64,000 nt of DNA from NCBI RefSeq assembly GCF_902809845.1, contig NZ_CADDWI010000012.1, positions 188,802 through 252,801 of the forward strand, written 5' to 3'. The DNA is from Chelativorans sp. Marseille-P2723 (GTDB lineage: Bacteria; Pseudomonadota; Alphaproteobacteria; Rhizobiales; Rhizobiaceae). Shown here piece after piece: positions 9,136-17,556 of this stretch. The position numbers and the translations under genes were made by a program. A model generated the notes under the pieces. The model was not told the origin of the DNA and searched no databases. It worked only from the letters and a program-made list of their open reading frames with translations. Position 1 is the stretch's first letter. Each line of letters begins with the position of its first letter.

Positions 9136-9280
9136 ACAGGCCGCCGAACACGAAAAACACCCAAGGCCACTGGCCAAGGCGCATCTTCCCGTGTATAGCC
9201 GTGCGCCGACAGAAGAGTTTTGGCCGATGCGGTTTCCGGCGGGAGGGGCTGCTGCGGCTTCGAATTTACCGGAGAGTACA

Positions 9281-9463
9281 ATGGCTGTACCGAAAAGGAA
9301 AACCACCCCATCCAAGCGCGGCATGCGCCGGGCAGCGGATGCGCTGAAGAAGCCCACCTATGTGGAAGATAAGAATTCGGGTGAACTGCGCCGGCCGCAT
9401 CACATTGACCTGAAGACAGGCATGTACCGCGGGCGTCAGGTGCTGGAGCCCAAGAGCGCATAA
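9281..9463 (+). CDS. rpmF: 50S ribosomal protein L32
   Basis: 60 aa. The N-terminus [17 protein letters not shown] is the invariant start of bacterial L32, and [15 protein letters not shown] is the alphaproteobacterial C-terminal block. GGAGAG lies four bases before the ATG. This form lacks the four-cysteine zinc knuckle seen in some L32 proteins. It is followed by a strong terminator. Confidence 0.97.
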   Translation: MAVPKRKTTPSKRGMRRAADALKKPTYVEDKNSGELRRPHHIDLKTGMYRGRQVLEPKSA

Positions 9464-9486
9464 TCCCCTATCTCAGGCAACTCTGT

Positions 9487-9520
9487 GAAAAGACCGGCCT
9501 CTGGCCGGTCTTTTCTGTTT
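9487..9520 (+). terminator. Rho-independent terminator of rpmF
   Basis: A 13-bp perfect stem GAAAAGACCGGCC/GGCCGGTCTTTTC with a TCT loop ends in a T-rich run, 23 bases after the rpmF stop. Because the stem itself holds A4 and T4 arms it could also terminate in the reverse direction. Confidence 0.93.
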
Positions 9521-9553
9521 GCAAGCGCAAGGATCGGCCCCTTTCGGCGCAGC

Positions 9554-10046
9554 TAGAGCACTTCCTGCGTTTATGACTCGATTGTTACGCGACGTTTGCG
9601 TTCGCGTGTGATTGGGGTCCACTTTGGCGAAGGTGGATGATGGAAGAGCAGTGAGCGCAGATCTTCGGTCATCCAGCGAGGAAGGCATAGCTGCGTGACA
9701 GGGGGCGGCGCGTTCGGCACGGCGTGTTGAGCGCGATCCGCCGGGTTGTACGACGAAGATCGGCGAGCAGACAGTGCGGCGGCAAGGCCGACGCAGCGCC
9801 GCCTCCTCGACGCGCATGAAGCCTTCATCGTCGGGATGATCGCGGAGCGCAAGGACATCACGTTGAACGAGATGGTGGAGCGCCTTAAGGCGGAGTGGTC
9901 GGTGCGCATCAGCCGTAGCGCAGAGGCCGAAAGGACGATCGCCCTATGGGACGCAATCGTCCGATCCTCGACCTCTTTGCTCCGCCGCATCCGCGCATTG
10001 CTTTAAACAGCCGGATGTGCCCCGACATTAAGCAGGATGTGCTCCA
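9554..10046 (+). mobile_element. internally deleted IS630-type relic (copy A)
   Basis: About 490 bases bounded by imperfect inverted repeats. The left end TAGAGCACTTCCTGC (9554-9568) and the right end GCAGGATGTGCTCCA (10032-10046) match at 13 of 15 positions when inverted. TA precedes the left repeat, as expected for IS630 insertion; the right copy has decayed to CA. Inside are the head and the extreme tail of an IS630 transposase with the catalytic core missing. The same left-end sequence recurs at 29685. The element fills the rpmF-ispG gap. Confidence 0.75.
9640..10010 (+). pseudogene. IS630 transposase remnant, N-terminal part fused to the tail
   Basis: Across two frames the DNA encodes an HTH-like start and then RRLLDAHEAFIVGMIAER and DITLNEMVERLKAEWSVRIS (frame of 9746), typical of the N-terminal half of IS630 transposases. 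This jumps straight to ALWDAI and, one frame over, GRNRPILDLFAPP, which corresponds to the last 25 residues of such proteins. Early stop codons break the HTH part. The DDE core is deleted, so no active enzyme can be made. Confidence 0.7.
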
Positions 10047-10106
10047 GGCGAATTTCCATAACAAGAAATTTCCGTGGTTCATGGAAATGCTGAAATGAAC
10101 AACGGG

Positions 10107-11384
10107 CTATTCCGCCGCAGCCTTGTCGAAAGCTTCGCTGCGTCCGAAGCGGCGCTCGATATAGTCGGCCACCATCCTTTCGAATTCCTCCGCGATTCGT
10201 GTTCCGCGCAAGGTGGCAACCTTTTTGCCGTCAGCGAAGACGGGAGCCGCCGGCAGTTCTCCCGTGCCCGGAAGCGAGATGCCGATATCCGCGTGCTTCG
10301 ATTCGCCGGGACCATTGACGATGCACCCCATGACGGCGACCTTCAGCGTCTCCACGCCTGGATATTTTTCACGCCACACGGGCATATTCCTGCGCAGATC
10401 GCTCTCAATCTTCTGCGCCAGCTCCTGAAAGACGGTGGAAGTGGTTCGGCCGCAACCGGGACAAGCCGCAACCACCGGCACAAACTGGCGAAAGCCCATG
10501 GTTTGAAGAAGCTCCTGTGCCACCTGCACCTCGCGCGTGCGGTCACCTCCCGGCTCTGGGGTTAGCGAAATGCGGATCGTATCGCCGATACCCTGCTGCA
10601 AAAGAACACCCATGGCAGCTGAAGATGCGACTATGCCCTTCGTACCCATGCCCGCTTCGGTAAGACCCAGATGCAGAGCATGGTCGGAGCGGCTGGCAAG
10701 CTCCGTATAGACCGCTATCAGGTCCTGTACCTGGCTGACCTTGGCTGAAAGGATAATGTGATGGCGCGGCAGACCGATCTCCTCTGCCAGTTCTGCGGAG
10801 AGAAGGGCCGACTGCACGATTGCCTCACGCGTGACCTCCTGGGCTGTGAGCAGGAACCCCCGATCCTGATTCTCGTTCATCAAGCGGGTAAGAAGCTCCT
10901 GATCGAGCGAGCCCCAGTTCACTCCGATCCTGACAGGCTTGTCGTGCCGGATCGCCGTCTCGATAATCGCAGCGAACTGGCGGTCTTTCTTCTCCCTGAA
11001 GCCGACATTGCCCGGATTGATGCGGTATTTTGCCAGCGCTTCTGCACAGGCTGGGTGATCGGCCAGAAGCTTGTGGCCAATATAGTGGAAGTCTCCCACA
11101 AGTGGGACGTAGATGCCGAGCCGCTCCAGCCGCTCGCGTATCCTCGGCACGGCAGCGGCAGACTCGTCACGATCCACCGTCACACGCACGATTTCGGAGC
11201 CAGCCTGATGAAGGGCGGCAACCTGCGCCACGGTGGCATCCACATCGGCCGTGTCCGTATTGGTCATTGACTGGACGACGACCGGCGCCAAGCCACCAAC
11301 AATGACTCCGCCAACATCAACGGCGACAGACCGACGCCGCGGAAAAGGAGATGAAAAATAGCCGGATGAAATCTCGGCGGTCAT
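10107..11384 (-). CDS. ispG: 4-hydroxy-3-methylbut-2-enyl diphosphate synthase (flavodoxin/ferredoxin) IspG
   Basis: 425 aa. The penultimate step of the MEP isoprenoid pathway: reductive ring opening of MEcPP to HMBPP by a 4Fe-4S enzyme. The TIM-barrel start has [20 protein letters not shown] and later [11 protein letters not shown]. The cluster ligands are in CPGCGRT and, further on, GCIVNGPGE. It shares the isoprenoid theme with ispA 2 kb away but is separated from it by mtgA, rpmF and an IS relic. Transcribed away from the stress-type gene at 11631. Confidence 0.96.
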   Translation of the reverse strand: MTAEISSGYFSSPFPRRRSVAVDVGGVIVGGLAPVVVQSMTNTDTADVDATVAQVAALHQAGSEIVRVTVDRDESAAAVPRIRERLERLGIYVPLVGDFHYIGHKLLADHPACAEALAKYRINPGNVGFREKKDRQFAAIIETAIRHDKPVRIGVNWGSLDQELLTRLMNENQDRGFLLTAQEVTREAIVQSALLSAELAEEIGLPRHHIILSAKVSQVQDLIAVYTELASRSDHALHLGLTEAGMGTKGIVASSAAMGVLLQQGIGDTIRISLTPEPGGDRTREVQVAQELLQTMGFRQFVPVVAACPGCGRTTSTVFQELAQKIESDLRRNMPVWREKYPGVETLKVAVMGCIVNGPGESKHADIGISLPGTGELPAAPVFADGKKVATLRGTRIAEEFERMVADYIERRFGRSEAFDKAAAE

Positions 11385-11528
11385 AGCCGGTTCCCAATCT
11401 GCCGAATTGCCAGTTCAGGTGGCGAAAAGGCGCGCAAATGTCAATGCAATGCCTAGAGAGCTGCGCGCACTCGGGCCCCTTCGTTGCTGTCCGGCGGGAC
11501 CGCCGGGAGTGCTGAGTATATTATGCCG

Positions 11529-11554
11529 GGAACTCTCCTTCTTGTTAACCCGTT
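11529..11554 (+). promoter_or_regulatory. EcfG-type promoter, distal copy
   Basis: GGAAC at 11529-11533, a 17-base spacer and CGTT at 11551-11554 match the alphaproteobacterial general-stress sigma consensus GGAAC-N16/17-CGTT. Predicted start of transcription is near 11561, about 70 bases before the ATG at 11631. Upstream at 11491-11506 is a perfect hairpin CCGGCGG-GA-CCGCCGG. Confidence 0.7.
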
Positions 11555-11570
11555 CTTCGCTTGTGTCTGT

Positions 11571-11595
11571 GGAACCGCGCGCCGCACGTTCCGTT
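11571..11595 (+). promoter_or_regulatory. EcfG-type promoter, proximal copy
   Basis: A second GGAAC (11571-11575), 16-base spacer and CGTT (11592-11595) lies directly after the first. Predicted start of transcription is near 11602, leaving about 29 bases of leader with AGGAG before the ATG. Confidence 0.7.
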
Positions 11596-11630
11596 AGACC
11601 TACATCAAGGCCGATGATTGAGGAGCGACC

Positions 11631-11942
11631 ATGTATCACAAGCGTCATGAGGGTATCGGGGATGAACTGCGGGAACAGCTTTCGAACCTCAGCCACGAGG
11701 TCGCCCAACTCAAGAAACAAATGATGAGGCGCGGAAAAGGCGCCTTTCACGGAAGCCGGCATATGGGCGAAGAAATCGGTGAACTTCTGCGAGACTATTA
11801 CGAAGCGCTTCCGGATCTGCGGCGCAGCGCCCATCGGCTGCAAAAGTCAGCAGAAGCAAATCCCGCTGCGACAGCGGGTGTTGCGGCAGCAGCGGTTGTG
11901 CTTGTCGGACTGGCCGCGAGCCTTTTGTTGCGCCGGCGGTAA
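11631..11942 (+). CDS. small tail-anchored stress-type membrane protein (ElaB/YqjD-like)
   Basis: 103 aa, ATG preceded by AGGAG. Residues 1-75 are charged and helical, with a heptad-like stretch (LREQLSNLSHEVAQLKKQM) that could form a coiled coil. Residues about 80-100 are an Ala/Val/Leu-rich membrane helix ending in LLLRRR. This layout is that of ElaB/YqjD/DUF883 proteins, which in enterics are stress-induced and bind ribosomes at the membrane; the similarity is in architecture, not proven homology. Two tandem EcfG-like promoters lie upstream. Confidence 0.75.
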   Translation: MYHKRHEGIGDELREQLSNLSHEVAQLKKQMMRRGKGAFHGSRHMGEEIGELLRDYYEALPDLRRSAHRLQKSAEANPAATAGVAAAAVVLVGLAASLLLRRR

Positions 11943-11992
11943 TAGGAACGATGCTGACTATTTTGGTACTCGGCTATGGTGATCGGTGGTCA

Positions 11993-12625
11993 TTACCTGG
12001 AACTGCCGCTATTCCCTGACAGCGCCAATTCAACCAACTTGACGAATTGGTCGGCACGTTCCTTTGCGTGGGTACCGCAAAGGCCGCGCGCTTTCAGTCC
12101 TTCCAGAATGTCGAACAGCATCCTCGCAATTGAATCGGCAGAGAGGCCACTGCCGTCGAGAGGCTTCTCGCGCCGCTGCGCCTCCTCCTCTATCATCCGC
12201 GTAAAGGCAGCTATGAGCGACTGCCGCCAATCGGCGATGATGTCGGAAGCGATGCGATTCTCGACTTCGATGATCTCCTGGCCATGAGGAGACTCCTCCA
12301 CGAGGCGGAAAAGCTGGAAAAGCGCTACATCGAGCGCGTCCATAAGACGCACCCCAAAAGGGCCTTCCTTTCGCAAGGCGATACACGCGCTTGCTCGCGA
12401 ACGGTCCAGCATATCCTGCCCGACAGCGCGGAAGATGTCCGCCTTGTTCCGGAAAAACAGGTAGAGGGCCGGACGTGAAATCCTCGCGGCGCGGGCGATG
12501 TCGTCCATGGTTGCCCGCGAAAAGCCATAGGCGAGGAATACCTGCCTTGCGCCTTCCAGAATTCTTCCGCGCCGGGGGTCTTCGGCCCCTTCGTCTTTCC
12601 CGATCAATGTGCTCTCGGCCGCCAC
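11993..12625 (-). CDS. TetR/AcrR-family repressor, probable regulator of the adjacent RND pump
   Basis: 210 aa from GTG at 12625. The open frame reaches ATG 12661, but that start would lie inside the palindromic operator, so the downstream start is preferred. The N-terminal HTH domain (ILEGARQVFLAYGFSRATMDDIA, with RPALYLFFRNKADIF) is typical TetR. The C-terminal ligand-binding half has no named motif. It diverges from a membrane-fusion/RND pump pair and has a strong palindrome over its own promoter, so autoregulation plus pump repression is the likely role. Confidence 0.85.
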   Translation of the reverse strand: MAAESTLIGKDEGAEDPRRGRILEGARQVFLAYGFSRATMDDIARAARISRPALYLFFRNKADIFRAVGQDMLDRSRASACIALRKEGPFGVRLMDALDVALFQLFRLVEESPHGQEIIEVENRIASDIIADWRQSLIAAFTRMIEEEAQRREKPLDGSGLSADSIARMLFDILEGLKARGLCGTHAKERADQFVKLVELALSGNSGSSR

Positions 12626-12635
12626 AATTTCCGAT

Positions 12636-12662
12636 CTTGACAAAAATACATATTTTGTCAAG
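12636..12662. promoter_or_regulatory. palindromic TetR-type operator with a -35 box on each strand
   Basis: Half-sites CTTGACAAAA and TTTTGTCAAG face each other around a short AT-rich centre. Each half contains TTGACA, a perfect -35 hexamer, and 17 bases further on each strand reads AAGATG or AAGATC, a weak -10. One repressor dimer pair here could block both directions of transcription. Confidence 0.75.
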
Positions 12663-12905
12663 ATGTCGTCCGCATAAATTGACGCGGCTCATTTGAGGCG
12701 AGCAAAATGCCTGGCGGTGGGCACGACCTCAACCAATAGCGACAAACCGTAGCCAGGAGTGAAATTCGGCGTGACTTTCTTGCTGCAGTAGTGCGGTACG
12801 GGCAAGTCGGCTGGGTTAGCCTGCAAAAACCGGGTGAACTGTTTTCCCGTCAGCACCATATTTTCAAGTGAAGCTGTGCTGCGCCCTTTTTTTGGATAAC
12901 CGACA

Positions 12906-14054
12906 ATGGCGAAAGTGAAGTTCCACAAGATCGCGGCAGTCGTGGTGCTGGCGGCTACGGCCGCATGGATCGCCACGGGCGAATTTTCCTCGGTCGGCAG
13001 CGCCAAGCCGGATCTGGAGACGGCTCAAGCGGCGTCGGAGGCGCCCGAACGCCCAGCGGCTTTGAAGACCGTTCAGGTAGTGGTGCCCCCGCGCCTTGAA
13101 CACGCGCGCACCATTCGCATTTCCGGCCAGACCCGGGCGGATAAGAGCACGATACTGGCGGCACGCACGGCCGGTATTATTGAAGAGTTACCGGTCAGCG
13201 AAGGCGACTATGTGGAGAAAGGCGATCTGATCGTCCGCCTCGAAGCGGAAGGTAAGGAGGCCGCGGTGGAATCGGCGCGGCAAGCGCTCGCGCAGCGTGA
13301 AGCCGAAGCGGCTGCCGCGGAACGGCTGGCAAGCAGCGGCAACATCGCCAGCCTTCAACTCGATGCATCACGTGCCGCGCTCGCCAGCGCCCGCTCGGCG
13401 CTGGAACAGGCCCAGGCGGACTATGACCGGACCTTGATGCACGCACCCTTTCCCGGGATCATCGACGAGATCCATGTCGAGGAAGGCAGCGCCGTCATGC
13501 AGGGCGCGGAACTGGCGACCCTCCTGAAACTCGACCCTATCATTGCCACCGGGCATGTCGGCGAGCGTGACCTTGCCGAAGTCGAGGTTGGGAACACGGC
13601 GAAGGTGCATCTTATCAGCGGTCAGACGCTCGACGGGAAAATCCGACATATCAGCCGTGCAGCATCGCCTGAAACACGCACCTACAGGGTCGACGTGCAC
13701 ATCCCCAACCCTGAAGGGGATATTCCGGCCGGAATGACTGCTGAGATCAGCGTGATAACGCAAACTGTGGAGACGGTTGCACTGCCGCGCTCTGTCGTCA
13801 CCCTCAACGATGACGGCGAACTTGGCGTGCGTGGTGTCGATAAGGCTGGACGGGTGCATTTCTACCCCATCGACATTGTGGACGATACGCCCGAGGCGCT
13901 TTATCTCGCCGGTATTCCAACCGGGATCAGCATCATTGTCGCAGGGCAGGATTTCGTGTCCGACGGCGAGCTTGTGAGCACTGAAGAGGCTGACGCAAGC
14001 GCATCCAAAGCTCTGGCCGGAGATATTGGCAGGGCATCCCAGCAAGGACGCTGA
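12906..14054 (+). CDS. RND efflux periplasmic adaptor (membrane fusion protein)
   Basis: 382 aa. An N-terminal signal/anchor helix (about 6-22) is followed by the barrel-sandwich domain (GIIEELPVSEGDYVEKGDLI), a helical hairpin with repeated Ala/Glu (SARQALAQREAEAAAAERL), the second lipoyl half (APFPGIIDEIHVEEGSAV) and a beta-barrel domain. No lipobox is present. Its stop is four bases before the pump start, so the two are co-translated. No outer-membrane channel gene follows, so a TolC-type partner elsewhere is needed. Confidence 0.9.
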   Translation: MAKVKFHKIAAVVVLAATAAWIATGEFSSVGSAKPDLETAQAASEAPERPAALKTVQVVVPPRLEHARTIRISGQTRADKSTILAARTAGIIEELPVSEGDYVEKGDLIVRLEAEGKEAAVESARQALAQREAEAAAAERLASSGNIASLQLDASRAALASARSALEQAQADYDRTLMHAPFPGIIDEIHVEEGSAVMQGAELATLLKLDPIIATGHVGERDLAEVEVGNTAKVHLISGQTLDGKIRHISRAASPETRTYRVDVHIPNPEGDIPAGMTAEISVITQTVETVALPRSVVTLNDDGELGVRGVDKAGRVHFYPIDIVDDTPEALYLAGIPTGISIIVAGQDFVSDGELVSTEEADASASKALAGDIGRASQQGR

Positions 14055-14058
14055 TCTT

Positions 14059-17000
14059 ATGGATATTGTCCGACTTGCCATACGCAACGCGCGGCTAACG
14101 CTATCCATTTTGCTGTTCTTCGTCGTGGCAGGCGCGCTGGCCTATGTCACCATACCGAAGGAAGCAGAGCCGGACGTACAGTTTCCCGTCATTTATGTGA
14201 GCCTTGCCCATCAAGGCATCTCGCCGGAGGACGCGGAGCGGCTCCTCCTGCGGCCAATGGAAACAGCACTCAGGACCATTGAGGGCGTTAAGGAGATCCG
14301 CTCCTCAGCGTTCGAGGGCGGCGGTTATGTGCTGCTGGAGTTTCAGGTCGGACATGACCTTTCGAAGGCGTTGCAGGATGTGCGCTCCAAAGTTTCCGAC
14401 GCGGAGCGCGAGCTGCCCTCCGGTGCCGAAGAGCCCGCGGTGCACGAGGTCAATATCTCCGAATTCCCGGTCCTCGTCGTCACGCTCACAGGAGACGTAC
14501 CGGAGCGTGTGCTGACAAAGGCCGCGCGCGACCTGCGCGACAGGATCGAGGAAATTCCGGGCGTGCTGGAGGGGGCGCTCCAGGGCGCGCGGGATGAGCA
14601 GGTTGAGATCATCATAGACCCGGTGAAGCTTTCCTCTTACGGGCTGCGGCTCGACCAGCTAGCCAGTTCCGTCAATTCCTTTAACAGCCTCGTTGCTGCA
14701 GGTGCGCTGGAAGGAAGCGAAGGCCGCTATGCCGTCAAGGTCCCGTCCCTCATCGAGGATATCGAGGATATAGCCAATCTTCCCATTGTGGCGACGCAGG
14801 ATGCGGTGGTCCGCGCGCGCGATCTTGCCAGTATTCGTTCCAGCTTCAAGGATGCCGAAACGGTCACGCGACTAGACGGCCAGAGTGCCATCGCCATCGA
14901 GGTGAAGAAGCGGGTGGGTGCCAACCTCGTGGAAACGGTGGATGCGGTCAAGGAACTGGCTGACGCCTACGCCGATAATACCTTCGGCATCACTGTGAGC
15001 TACAGCCAGGACAAGTCGGTGTTCATCCGCGACATGCTGGATGAATTGATGAACCACGTCCTGACCGCCGTCATCCTCGTCTTCATCGTCATTCTCTATA
15101 CGTTGTCCGGGCGTGCGTCCCTGCTCATCGGGCTTGCCGTTCCCGCCTCCTTCCTGATGGGTATCTATGCCCTTTCGCTGGCCGGCTACACGGTCAACAT
15201 GATCGTTCTGTTCAGTCTCATACTCGCGGTCGGCATGCTGGTGGATGACGCCATCATCGTCACCGAGTTCGCGGAACGGCGCATGACGGAGGGGATGCCG
15301 CGGGAGCAGGCATTCGAACTGGCTGCGAAGCGGATGGCAGGGCCCGTGATTGCCGCGACGATGACGCGCATCGCGGCCTTCTCGCCGCTGCTCTTCTGGC
15401 CGGATGTCGTCGGCGAATTCATGAAGTACCTGCCGATCACGCTGATCGTGACGCTCGCTGCGTCCATGGCTTATGCGCTCATCTTTGCGCCAACCTTGGG
15501 CGCCATGTTCGCCAAGACGCATGTGCAGCCGGAACCGAAGCCCGACGGGTGGTATATCCGGCTCGTCAGGCAGGCGGTGACCTATCCCAAGACGGTGCTT
15601 CTCCTGGCGGTCGGCCTTCTGGTCGGCGTAATGTACGCCTATGGGCAGTTCGGCAAAGGTGTAGAGTTCTTCCCCAGTGTCGAGCCCGAATACGGGCTCA
15701 TGTATGTGCATGCGCGCGGCAATCTTTCATTGGATGAGATGGATCGCCTGGTGCGCCCCGCCGAGGAGAAGCTCATTGGCTGGCCTGGCGTCAAGTCTGT
15801 CTACACTCGCGTGGGACAGACGCGCGGCGGCGGCCAGGATATAGATGAGGATGTCATCGGCGTTCTCCAGTATGAATTCGTTGATTGGCGCGAGCGTGAG
15901 CCTGCAAGCCAGATCCTGGACGACTTGCGTGCTGAAATGGCCGGCATGGCGGGTGTCGAGATCGAGGTTCGGGTGCCGGAGGCTGGCCCGCCGACCGGAC
16001 AACCGATCCAACTCCAACTTTCCGCTGCTGATCCGGAGCCGCTTCCCGACCAGGCTCGCATTGTGGCCGAGCGAATCAGCAAGATTGACGGGGTTATCGA
16101 CATTTCGGATGGATTGCCGCCTCCTGGCGTTGATTGGGCCGTCAATGTGGACCGCTCCAAGGCGGCCCAGTATGGCATCAGCCCGGTTTCTGTCGGAACG
16201 GTTGTTCAGCTCGTCACCTCCGGCGTGAAGCTCTCCGAATACCGCCCGGCCGGTACGGACGATGCGGTGGATATCCGCTTACGCTTGCCAAATGACCGGC
16301 GCACACTTTCCACGCTCGATCAGCTTCGCGTGCAAACGGCTCAGGGACCAGTTCCCATCTCCAACTTCATGGTACGCGAGCCGGAGCGGAGTTCGGGCAT
16401 CCTGAACCGCATCAACGGTCAGCGAACGATCACGGTCACTGCAAATATCGCCGCTGGATTTCAGGAAGCGGCGGTGCAGGACCAGGTAAAAGCGGCGATG
16501 GCGGAGTTGGATCTTGGGGCCACCCGATGGAAGCTTGCCGGCTCCAGCGAGGAGAGCGAGGCGGCAGCCGACTTTCTCAGCAAGGCGTTCGGTGCGGCGA
16601 TCTTCCTCATTTTCATCGTGCTGCTTGCCCAGTTCAACCGTTTTACCAGCGTGTTCCTGGTGCTGATGACCGTCGTGATGTCGACGATCGGCGTATTTCT
16701 CGGACTGCTGCTGACCGGGCAGACCTTCGGCATCGTCATGTCCGGAATAGGCGTGATCGCGCTCGCAGGAGTGGTGGTCAACAACAACATCGTGCTGATC
16801 GATACCTATGACCGGCTGCGCGAAGACGGAATGAACAAGTACGACGCCATTATCCAGACGTGCCGCGAGCGCGTACGGCCCGTCCTGCTTACCGCCTTCT
16901 CAGCCGTACTCGGCGTGTTGCCCATCGCTTTCGGCCTGGGACTGGAGATCACTCATCGCGAGGTAACCTTCAATGCCCCTTCGACCCAATGGTGGATTTC

Positions 17001-17217
17001 ACTTTCGAGTGCCATCGTCTACGGTCTGTCCTTCGCAACGATCTTGACCCTGATCGTCACGCCTTCAGCACTAATGGTTTTCACCCGTGAGAAGCGCGCG
17101 GCGGAAGAAAGGCGTCAAGGACTTCTGTTCAGGATGTTTCGCCGGGTGCGGCGGGATACCAGAGAAGAAACGGACCCGGATGGTGGGCGGGAGCCATTGC
17201 CCAAAGCGGCTGAATGA
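14059..17217 (+). CDS. RND efflux pump inner-membrane transporter (AcrB family)
   Basis: 1052 aa, the usual length. ATG at 14059 has AAGGA upstream; an in-frame ATG at 14026 would overlap the adaptor. Twelve membrane segments in two halves with two large periplasmic loops. TM4 keeps the proton-relay pair in GMLVDDAIIVTEF, and the ERRMTEGMPREQAFELA loop follows. In TM10 the position of the AcrB relay lysine reads NNN within GVVVNNNIVLID, as in some divergent RND subfamilies. C-terminal tail charged. Substrate unknown; drugs, detergents or plant compounds are possible. Confidence 0.93.
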   Translation: MDIVRLAIRNARLTLSILLFFVVAGALAYVTIPKEAEPDVQFPVIYVSLAHQGISPEDAERLLLRPMETALRTIEGVKEIRSSAFEGGGYVLLEFQVGHDLSKALQDVRSKVSDAERELPSGAEEPAVHEVNISEFPVLVVTLTGDVPERVLTKAARDLRDRIEEIPGVLEGALQGARDEQVEIIIDPVKLSSYGLRLDQLASSVNSFNSLVAAGALEGSEGRYAVKVPSLIEDIEDIANLPIVATQDAVVRARDLASIRSSFKDAETVTRLDGQSAIAIEVKKRVGANLVETVDAVKELADAYADNTFGITVSYSQDKSVFIRDMLDELMNHVLTAVILVFIVILYTLSGRASLLIGLAVPASFLMGIYALSLAGYTVNMIVLFSLILAVGMLVDDAIIVTEFAERRMTEGMPREQAFELAAKRMAGPVIAATMTRIAAFSPLLFWPDVVGEFMKYLPITLIVTLAASMAYALIFAPTLGAMFAKTHVQPEPKPDGWYIRLVRQAVTYPKTVLLLAVGLLVGVMYAYGQFGKGVEFFPSVEPEYGLMYVHARGNLSLDEMDRLVRPAEEKLIGWPGVKSVYTRVGQTRGGGQDIDEDVIGVLQYEFVDWREREPASQILDDLRAEMAGMAGVEIEVRVPEAGPPTGQPIQLQLSAADPEPLPDQARIVAERISKIDGVIDISDGLPPPGVDWAVNVDRSKAAQYGISPVSVGTVVQLVTSGVKLSEYRPAGTDDAVDIRLRLPNDRRTLSTLDQLRVQTAQGPVPISNFMVREPERSSGILNRINGQRTITVTANIAAGFQEAAVQDQVKAAMAELDLGATRWKLAGSSEESEAAADFLSKAFGAAIFLIFIVLLAQFNRFTSVFLVLMTVVMSTIGVFLGLLLTGQTFGIVMSGIGVIALAGVVVNNNIVLIDTYDRLREDGMNKYDAIIQTCRERVRPVLLTAFSAVLGVLPIAFGLGLEITHREVTFNAPSTQWWISLSSAIVYGLSFATILTLIVTPSALMVFTREKRAAEERRQGLLFRMFRRVRRDTREETDPDGGREPLPKAAE

Positions 17218-17302
17218 TCTGCGCATAAATCAAGCATAGATGAGGCCGAAGCAGATTGACGGCTTAATTTACAAGGCGGCTAAAGAAAAATCCCCCTCGT
17301 CC

Positions 17303-17327
17303 GGAACCTGCCGTATGAGCGCGCGTT
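17303..17327 (+). promoter_or_regulatory. EcfG-type promoter of the DUF3309 gene
   Basis: GGAAC at 17303-17307, 16 bases, then CGTT at 17324-17327. The predicted start of transcription near 17334 gives a leader of about 30 bases before the ATG at 17365. Confidence 0.7.
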
Positions 17328-17364
17328 GACGTCTGGTTACGTTAACATCGGCAAGGACGAGGCG

Positions 17365-17523
17365 ATGTCACTCGGCACAATTCTAATCATTATCCTGATA
17401 CTGCTTCTTATCGGAGCCATTCCCTCCTGGCCTCATTCACGCGAATGGGGATATGGCCCCTCCGGGATCGTCGGCATCATCCTCGTGGTGATACTCATTT
17501 TAGTGCTGACAGGCAGAATTTAA
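17365..17523 (+). CDS. DUF3309-type two-helix membrane peptide
   Basis: 52 aa. ATG at 17365 has AAGGA seven bases upstream. Two hydrophobic helices (about 3-18 and 32-50) are linked by IPSWPHSREWGYGPSGIVG, the signature of DUF3309 proteins (Trp-Pro and Trp-Gly-Tyr-x-Pro-Ser). Function unknown. The preceding EcfG-like promoter suggests induction in stationary phase or under osmotic stress. Convergent with the MFS gene. Confidence 0.87.
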   Translation: MSLGTILIIILILLLIGAIPSWPHSREWGYGPSGIVGIILVVILILVLTGRI

Positions 17524-17556
17524 CCGGCTGTTGACCAGCCTCGCTGAAGCGGTCGG

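Noticed and set aside
9071-9280. N-terminal extension of rpmF in the open frame
   Set aside because: L32 starts with [15 protein letters not shown] at 9281 behind a good SD; the 70 extra codons are upstream leader.
12689-13006. 105-codon ORF on the minus strand between tetR and the adaptor gene
   Set aside because: Its first half is the shadow of the adaptor gene, and the second half has no recognisable motif. I treat 12663-12905 as the pump's upstream region.
14872-15711. 279-codon ORF opposite the RND pump
   Set aside because: A shadow frame full of Asp, His and Arg; the pump is certain on the plus strand.
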